64,000 nucleotides of DNA, taken from Tetracentron sinense (Eukaryota > Streptophyta > Magnoliopsida > Trochodendrales > Trochodendraceae). Position 1 is the first letter of the stretch, and the number at the start of each line of letters is the position of its first letter. A program made the translations under genes and the position numbers. This document shows positions 58,561 through 64,000 of this stretch, piece after piece. The notes beneath the pieces were generated by a model. That model did not search any database, was not told the DNA's origin, and was given only the letters and a program-made list of their open reading frames with translations. The stretch lies in contig CM026554.1 in assembly GCA_015143295.1 (NCBI GenBank), forward strand, positions 27,311,215-27,375,214, written 5' to 3'.

Positions 58561-58727
58561 ATCCTTTAACTAATTCATTTTAGAGAATTTAGACAAAAGA
58601 TCCATACTAGCATGTCCTAGTCTCCTATGTCATAACCAACTTGCTTCATCTATAGCAGAAAAGCACATGATGTTTTAAGATTTAAGTTCATTAAAATCTA
58701 AGGTATAAACGTTTTCATTTCTATGTG

Positions 58728-59380
58728 CTACAAACAAAGTATTTTTAGATTGTCTTTATCCTTAATCATGCAGATATTTGACTTAAATGAAACATTCAAT
58801 CCCTTATCACAAAGTTGATTAATACTAATGAGATTATGTTTCAGGCCATCAACAAGTAGTACATTCTCAATTAAAACATATTTATTCTTACCAATGTTAC
58901 CTATGCCGATGATCTTCCCTTTAGCATTGTCTCCAAATGTCATATGACCGCCATCCTTTGGAGTGATTGGTGCAAATAGTTCCATGTTCCCGGCCATATG
59001 CCTTGAGCATCCACTGTCCAAGAACCATGTTGTCTTGGAAGTTCTTGACTTGAAGCATACCTACACATTCAATTCAAGTAACTCCAAGATATTTTTCCCC
59101 CGATACCCAAACAGTTTTGGATGGTACCCAAAGTGATCTAGGTTTTGGTTTAGGAGAATTAGTTCCCTTGGGAACCCATATCATTCTTGGTCCTTTATGG
59201 TCAGTTTTTGAAAGATAAGCTGTTCCACTTGGAACCTAAGTTTTTCTAATTATTTTACCATTATAGAATGTGGTAGATGGTGGAGTTTGGTTGCTGCTTA
59301 CTTTTGTGAAGAAATTTTGATAATCTTTTTGTTTTGAAAAAGTATTATAACCTAGTCTAGCTTTGTTAAAAACACATCTT
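58728..59380 (-). pseudogene. Copia B2 protease and Gag C-terminal linker
   Basis: The protease motif MDSGCSRHMAG with GGHMTFGDNAKGKI is open at 58728-59021. Upstream (59060-59380) repeated WVPKGT-type segments are the usual copia Gag-protease linker. The sequence then breaks off into LTR at ~59381, so capsid and zinc knuckle are gone. Confidence 0.82.
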
Positions 59381-59510
59381 TGCTATTAACCTTATCTTCT
59401 GAAATATTCAAGCACCTAAACAAGATTATTAATACTAATTTTTTCATTTCATTATTATGTTATTATCAAAATTATTAAGGGTACTTATGGTTGTAACCCT
59501 AAGGCTAACA
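59381..59510 (-). repeat. Remaining end of the 5' LTR of Copia B2
   Basis: Matches 52787-52920. Only ~130 bp of the ~1.49 kb LTR remains after a deletion joining it to gag. Confidence 0.85.
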
Positions 59511-59830
59511 CTATGAACTCTCAAAATAAAATACATTAAGATTGTTGAGAGGTGATCTTGGCTTGACTTGGGCCTTGTGATTTTTCCTTTTGTCTTCAAT
59601 GGACCCGACTTGAACTATGGTCTTATCTTGGATCTTCATCTTGTATATACTGAGTTGAACTTCCTCTTGGGTAAATTTTCATCATTTTTCATGATAGGAG
59701 TGCTGTCAACTTTATCCTTTGAAATGTTCAAGTACTTAAACAAAATTATTAGTACCAAATATTTCATTTCATTATTATGTTATTATCAAAATTATTAGGG
59801 ATACCCATGGTTGTAACCCTAAGGCTAACA
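59511..59830 (-). repeat. Right LTR of Copia B1, right fragment
   Basis: Starts at the duplicated CTATG and matches 46695-47016. It completes the LTR begun at 48565. Confidence 0.88.
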
Positions 59831-60400
59831 CATGTCATCCCTCGACACCCCCATGTGTCTTCGACATCCTATGTGCTCCTTGGCAATCTCGCCATACCAC
59901 AACATTATCACCTGCATGTCAACCCTTCAACACCCCCGCGTGTCATCGACATTCTGTATGCTCCATGACAACCTCGTCATACCATAGCATTACCTCATGC
60001 ATGTCACTCCTTTCAACACCCTCGCTTGTCCTCGACATCCTGTATACTCCTTGGCAATCTCCCTATACTGTAGCATTACCTCCTACATGTCACCCCATGA
60101 CACCCCCGCGTGTCCTCGACATCCTATATGCTCCTTGGTAATCTCGCCATACAGCAGCATAACCTCTTGCATGTCACCCCTTCGACACCCCCGCGTGTCT
60201 TTAACATCTTGTGTGCTCCTTGACAATCTTGTCATATCGCAGCATTACCTCCTGTAAGTCACTCCTTTCAATACCCCCGTGTGTCCTTAACATCCTGTAT
60301 GCTCCTTGACAGCCTCATCATACCGCAGCATTACCTCCTGCATGTCCCCTCCTCGCTACCCCGTGTGTCTTTAGCATCTCAAGTGAGGATCGACATGACA

Positions 60401-60753
60401 TACTTTGTCGGTACCTTGCATATCTAACACCTCGTGTGTCCGATCAATTCAGTTAATATCCCTTGGGAAACACCGTTTCGATCAAACCCCCTGCCGCTTC
60501 TGAGCGACACCTTCTTCTGGCAAGTGCCTCCCTATTGTGCCATCCCTGCATTCATCAATCCCCAATGAGTAGACTGAGTTACTCGCTCTCCCCCTACAGT
60601 GGCCGTACCACCTCATTGCACCCACCATTTACACTGCATGCATACATGTCATCATACCGCGGCCAAGATCCAAGCTCGGTGTAAAAATAGAATGATTCCA
60701 GTCTTTGCCGTTCAAATTGCCAACATTGGCATTCTCCAACAAAGAAGAGCAGC
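60401..60753 (+). other. End of Gypsy A 3' UTR and polypurine tract
   Basis: No gene. CAAAGAAGAGCAGC (60740-60753) directly before the 3' LTR is the probable polypurine tract. Confidence 0.65.
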
Positions 60754-62824
60754 TGTAGGCAACCAATTTTTACACCCCTATCTAGCCATGGTTAAGACCT
60801 TTTAACCTTGGTTACCCACTGCCAAGCCCCTTAAACCCTAGGTAAGCCTCTAGTTAGTCTTAAGCCTCAACCTAAGTCGAACCCTAGAAAACCCTATTAC
60901 CAAACCCTAACCCTAGGTAAAACCCTAACCAAACCCTAGCTAAACCCTAGGTAAAAACCTAACTAAACCCTAGGTAAACCCTAGCAAAACCCTAGGACTC
61001 AACCCTAGCAAAACCCTAGCCCTAGGTAACCCTAATCTGAGCCCTAGTCTAGCCCTAGAGGCCATAGGGCTTAAACCCTAAGACCATGGCCTCTAGGGCC
61101 TGAACCACAATTTAGGCCCATAAAGCCCAAAAAACCCTAAAACTAACTCCCTTACCTGAGTGAGCATGGGCCTGGCCCAAATTTTGAAAAATCTCAAATT
61201 GGCAGTAGATGATCTACCGCCAATAAAAACTTTGCCTGATTTAACAATGGCGGTAGACCATTTACCGCCATTGTTCGAGTTCCTAGTTCGCAATCTGCAA
61301 ATCCCTGCACACTCAACCATCCCTTCCATTATCACCTCAGGCACCTCAGTCGACCTCCTTTAGGCCCAACCACCTTCCCAACCTTCCTCTTAAATCACCC
61401 TTAAGTCCCCAGTGGTCTCTTCTATAAAACCCAGCATCCACAACCGTAAACAGGGTCTGCAAATACCTATTCGAACCCCTGTTGGATCACCAACCCTGCA
61501 AGGCCTATCCTAAGTTTCTGTAAGCTTCACCCAGCACCCTCAGCTCTCCCCTTCACCTGGCAGCACCATCACTATAGCACGACTCCCACAGTACACAGTA
61601 CCCACCTCGACAAGAACAGAGTATCAAGGTAGGGCCTCCCCTACCCTCTTTTTTTCGATTTGTGCATTACCTGTGAGCCCCTGGTCATCTACAAGGGACA
61701 TTTTTTACTTATTACTATTGCTTGCATTAGTTCAAATCCAATACAGGGGATTCCCCCACCTTCTTCATAGGTGTGGGGAACCTCTATAGGCATATCCACC
61801 TTCCAAAATCTATGTGACCACCTCAGCTATTTCTGGGGGTCCCCCAGTTCATGAGGGAACCCCTAGTTACCCTTGTGCACAGCCTCATTGGCAAAAAATC
61901 AAGTTTTTAAGAAAACCAAGAGTGACGGTAAACTCAGTACCGCCATTCCTGGCCTTCACTGTTTTAAGCCTGGTTAACCCCCATAGGTGGGCTCTGGTCT
62001 AGATTTAGGGCTTGGGTTGAACCCCCCTCCTCATCCTGAGCCTAAACTAGTCAATCCAGGTCCATGGGTTAGTATTAACCATGGTTAAAATTCAAAAAAA
62101 ACATTACTATGCAGAATGGTGATAGATCATCTACTACCATTTTCTTATTTGCTTATTTTGGTATTGGCGGTAGATAATCTACCTCCAATCTGTGTTTTCT
62201 GGTGCAGCACCTTTGACACTTTGTGGAGCCCACTCCAAGCCACCCCTGGGGCCCACACCATTCTCAATCTTTTCCTTGGATAGCCCTCTTCACATCCATG
62301 CTTTCAGAGCACACTGGGTTAGCACCTAACCCGAGTTATCATCGAGCAAACTAGGGTTAAAATAACAGTTATAATGTCAGTAATCCTATTACCGACATTA
62401 AATTTGTTTTAAATTTTTTTGGTAAGAGGACACTCTAGACCCTGCCTAGCCCCCTGAGCCCAATTTAGACTTAACCTAACCCTTAACCATCGTTAAATTC
62501 ACTCTCGATTAACTTTTAACCATGGTTAAACACCCCTTAAATCCCAGTGACTTCAATTAGCTTTTCCCCTTTCTGGATTAGTGTTTAGTTAAACACTCTG
62601 GTATTTTAACAAACATTGACTTCAATTGGCTTAAACCTAGGGAGTAGGGAACCGTTATAAAATGGAAGCCTCGGGGTGCCTAACACCTTTCCTGGACTTA
62701 ATAGAACCACTTACCCTGATCTCAATCACAGACCAAGACCTTATCCAACTCTCGGGAGACTTATCCCTTTTGAATGAATAGGTGGCCACTCTAAAATCCC
62801 AGTGAGTAAATTTTCACGCTCATG
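60754..62824 (+). repeat. 3' LTR of Gypsy A (2071 bp, with an internal deletion)
   Basis: Starts TGTAGGCAACCAATTTT and ends CACGCTCATG, followed by ACCAT. It matches 24752-27339 closely, but about 540 bp corresponding to roughly 26500-27080 is missing at ~62542, including the (CA)n run. TATA box CTATAAAACC near 61422; telobox-like cluster 60880-61080; palindromes at 61199-61223, 61246-61272, 61921-61950, 62163-62190 and 62375-62402. Confidence 0.92.
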
Positions 62825-62859
62825 ACCATTTCTCCGGGATAGGATGCAAAGCAGTGAAG

Positions 62860-63450
62860 GGTGTAGGATTAGCGTCACTAGAGGCCACAACTGATATCCG
62901 GTCTCACGACCGTGTCGGTATACTCTTTGAATAGTGAGCTAATAGAGTGAGAATTGAGGTGATAGGTGCAAGACTAACATCACTGGAGGCCACAACTGAC
63001 ATCCGGTCATACAATCGTATCCATTTACTCCTTGATTAGTGAGCTAGTAGAGCGAGAATGAAGGTGATGGGTGCAAGACTAACATCACTGGAGGCCACAA
63101 CTGACATCTAGTCACACAATCGTGTCCGTATGCACCTTGAATAGTGAGCTAGTAGAGCGAGAATGAATGTGATGGATGCAAGACTAACGTCACTGGAAAC
63201 CATAACTGACATCCGGTCACATGACCGTGTCCGTATACTCCTTAAATAGTGAGCTAGTAGAGTAAAAATGAAGGTGATGGATGCGAGACTAACGTCAATG
63301 ATGGCTGTAACTAATATCCGATCACATGACCGTGTCCGTATACTCCTTGAATAGTGAGCTAGCCGTGCGGAAATGAGCTTCACAAGAGGCCGCACCTGAA
63401 ATCCAGTCACAACGACCGTTTCAGTATACTCCTTGATTAGTGAAGGGGAT
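62860..63450. repeat. 105 bp tandem repeat in Tat element C
   Basis: About 5.5 units, each with GCAAGACTAACATCACTGG, CAACTGACATCCGGTCA, GTATACTCCTTGAATAGTGA and GCTAGTAGAG. Probably in the 3' untranslated region of element C, comparable to the 85 bp repeat in Gypsy A. The 199-codon frame across it is a repeat artefact. Confidence 0.85.
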
Positions 63451-63469
63451 GCAATAGTGTAGACAACCG

Positions 63470-63790
63470 CCTGATTGTCTGACTGAGAAGCAAGACAAGA
63501 AGATGAGGATGAAGACAGCCGCCCGACTGCTTCACCTGGTAACAAGCCAAGAAGAAAGGAAAAGTAAAGATAGCCGCCCGACTGCTTTACCTGGTAGCAA
63601 GCCAAGAAGATAATGAGGGTGAAGACAAACGCCCGATTGCTTCCCCTGGGGTAGGATGCAAGATAGTGCAGACAACCGCCCGATTGTCTCACTGAGCTAG
63701 GATGCAAGATAGTGCAGACAACCGCCCGATTGTCTCACTGGGGTAGGATGCAAGATAGTACAGACAACCGCTCGATTATCTCACTGGGAT
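63470..63790. repeat. ~48-55 bp tandem repeats in Tat element C
   Basis: Two related sets: three ~55 bp units with AGCAAGCCAAGAAGA..CCGCCCGACTGCTT (63490-63650), and three ~48 bp units with GATGCAAGATAGTGCAGACA..CCGCCCGATTGTCTCACTGG (63650-63790). Confidence 0.8.
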
Positions 63791-64000
63791 AATTTGGAAG
63801 GGATCGTGAGATCTACTTCAGGATTAGCAAAGAAGGTGAGCAGAGGCAGCCACTCGGCTGCTTCTTCCAAAGAAAACCAAATAACTAGTTGGTAGGAGTG
63901 AGGGAGAGCTTTGGAGATTATGAAAATGACTTTATGAAGTAGGATGAGAGTCGTGACCATGAGCCATTGCACGAATCTTCGTCTCACTGTATATATCTCG
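63791..64000 (-). other. Tat element C internal sequence to window end
   Basis: No recognisable domain; one more CAGCCACTCGGCTGCTTC relative of the repeats near 63848. Confidence 0.4.

Larger units (their letters stand above)
49170..59510 (-). mobile_element. Copia B2: SIRE-like element nested in B1's LTR, TSD CTATG
   Basis: Left LTR 49170-52920 (3' LTR, split by a solo LTR), polypurine tract, extra ORF, RT/RNase H, integrase, protease, gag C-terminus, then a junction at ~59381 into the last ~130 bp of the right LTR. CTATG at 49165-49169 and 59511-59515. Most of gag, the primer site and ~1.35 kb of the 5' LTR are deleted. Confidence 0.9.
45525..59830 (-). mobile_element. Copia B1: SIRE-like element, internally deleted, TSD CATGT
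   Basis: Left LTR 45525-47016 (3' LTR), polypurine tract, C-terminal part of the extra ORF, then a deletion junction at ~48560 into the right LTR (48565-49169 plus 59511-59830). Gag, pol, primer site and ~570 bp of the right LTR are missing. The right LTR is split by Copia B2. TSD CATGT at 45520-45524 and 59831-59835. Confidence 0.9.
45380..60400 (+). repeat. 85 bp tandem repeat in Gypsy A 3' UTR, split by Copia B1
   Basis: The unit contains CGTGTCCTCGACATCCT, GCTCCTTGGCAATCTCG and TTACCTCCTGCATGTCACCC. About 1.5 units lie at 45380-45524 and 6-7 at 59831-60400. Copia B1 inserted in the CATGT of one unit, leaving CATGT at 45520-45524 and 59831-59835. Confidence 0.85.
24752..62824 (+). mobile_element. 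Gypsy A: Tat/Ogre-like Ty3/gypsy retrotransposon with nested insertions, TSD ACCAT
   Basis: 5' LTR 24752-27339, primer site, ORF1, gag, protease, RT/RNase H, a second RNase H, integrase, 3' untranslated repeats, polypurine tract and 3' LTR 60754-62824. It is flanked by ACCAT at 24747-24751 and 62825-62829. The extra RNase H and the ORF before gag are features of the Tat/Ogre group. The 38 kb span includes a hAT transposon (33155-39571) and Copia B1/B2 (45525-59830); net length is about 17 kb. Many in-frame stops make it defective. Confidence 0.92.
22258..64000 (-). mobile_element. Tat element C (minus strand), interrupted by Gypsy A; 5' part beyond window
   Basis: The 3' LTR is 22258-24458, followed inward by a polypurine tract and ~290 bp of internal DNA to 24751, then Gypsy A (TSD ACCAT), then C again from 62830 to the window end with 3' untranslated tandem repeats. 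No coding domain of C is inside the window. Confidence 0.75.

Noticed and set aside
62830..62860. Primer binding site after the right LTR of Gypsy A, which would make 60754-62824 a left LTR
   Set aside because: The sequence after the LTR is the duplicated ACCAT and then Tat C repeats; no tRNA-like primer site is present.
63108..63707. 199-codon open frame on the minus strand
   Set aside because: It reads through the 105 bp and ~50 bp tandem repeats; the repeated peptide blocks simply mirror the DNA repeat.
62860..63790. Regular repeats considered as CRISPR or host satellite
   Set aside because: Units are contiguous without unique spacers, in plant retrotransposon context; best explained as 3' UTR tandem repeats.

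Overview
This is a 64 kb stretch of flowering-plant nuclear DNA made almost entirely of nested transposable elements. The evidence is LTR retrotransposons of the Ty1/copia and Ty3/gypsy (Tat/Ogre-like) groups with tRNA-type primer sites and polypurine tracts, a BED-finger hAT transposon, a small Helitron, MITEs and solo LTRs. I recognise no host protein gene, tRNA or rRNA. Nearly every transposon reading frame is broken by stops and frameshifts, so most coding entries are pseudogenes.

Layout. 1-12002: Copia A, a SIRE-like element on the minus strand (partial 3' LTR, extra ORF, broken pol, gag, PBS, 1.7 kb 5' LTR); a 2.3 kb solo LTR (7016-9340, TSD CTTGC) splits its gag. 12003-21276: small elements (Helitron 12568-12975, foldback MITE 13574-13850, hAT-type MITE 14088-14364, a MITE near 19801) and a three-unit ~200 bp tandem repeat into which two solo LTRs inserted (14682-16005, TSD AAGTG; 16284-19507, TSD GGTAT). 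21277-64000: one nested stack. A truncated LTR (21277-22257) is cut by Tat element C (minus strand, 3' LTR 22258-24458). C is interrupted by Gypsy A (24752-62824, TSD ACCAT). Gypsy A was hit twice: by a hAT transposon (33155-39571, TSD GGTCTGYA), which itself took a solo LTR (33536-35779, TSD TGAAG), and by Copia B1 (45525-59830, TSD CATGT). B1 carries Copia B2 in its right LTR (49170-59510, TSD CTATG), and B2 carries another solo LTR (49645-51908, TSD ATAAR). C resumes at 62830.

Most interesting signals. (1) Both copia families carry a third gene downstream of pol. In both it is preceded by what looks like its own promoter: a cluster of short palindromes, then a TATAAATA-like box, then an ATG opening a basic N-terminus with a shared RMKNA motif. 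In each family the palindromes resemble those in that family's LTR but differ from the other family's. (2) Unrelated LTR families here repeat the same layout, a cluster of family-specific dyads about 40-110 bp upstream of the TATA box. (3) One LTR family, present as two near-identical solo copies and one diverged copy, has a candidate 38-39 codon reading frame whose differences are mostly synonymous, and arrays of small hairpins whose stems persist although sequence changes. (4) Tat LTRs carry dense telobox-like AAACCCTA clusters and long palindromes.

All coordinates were read by eye. LTR and TSD boundaries are supported by direct comparison within the window; family names rest on recognised protein motifs, not on a search.
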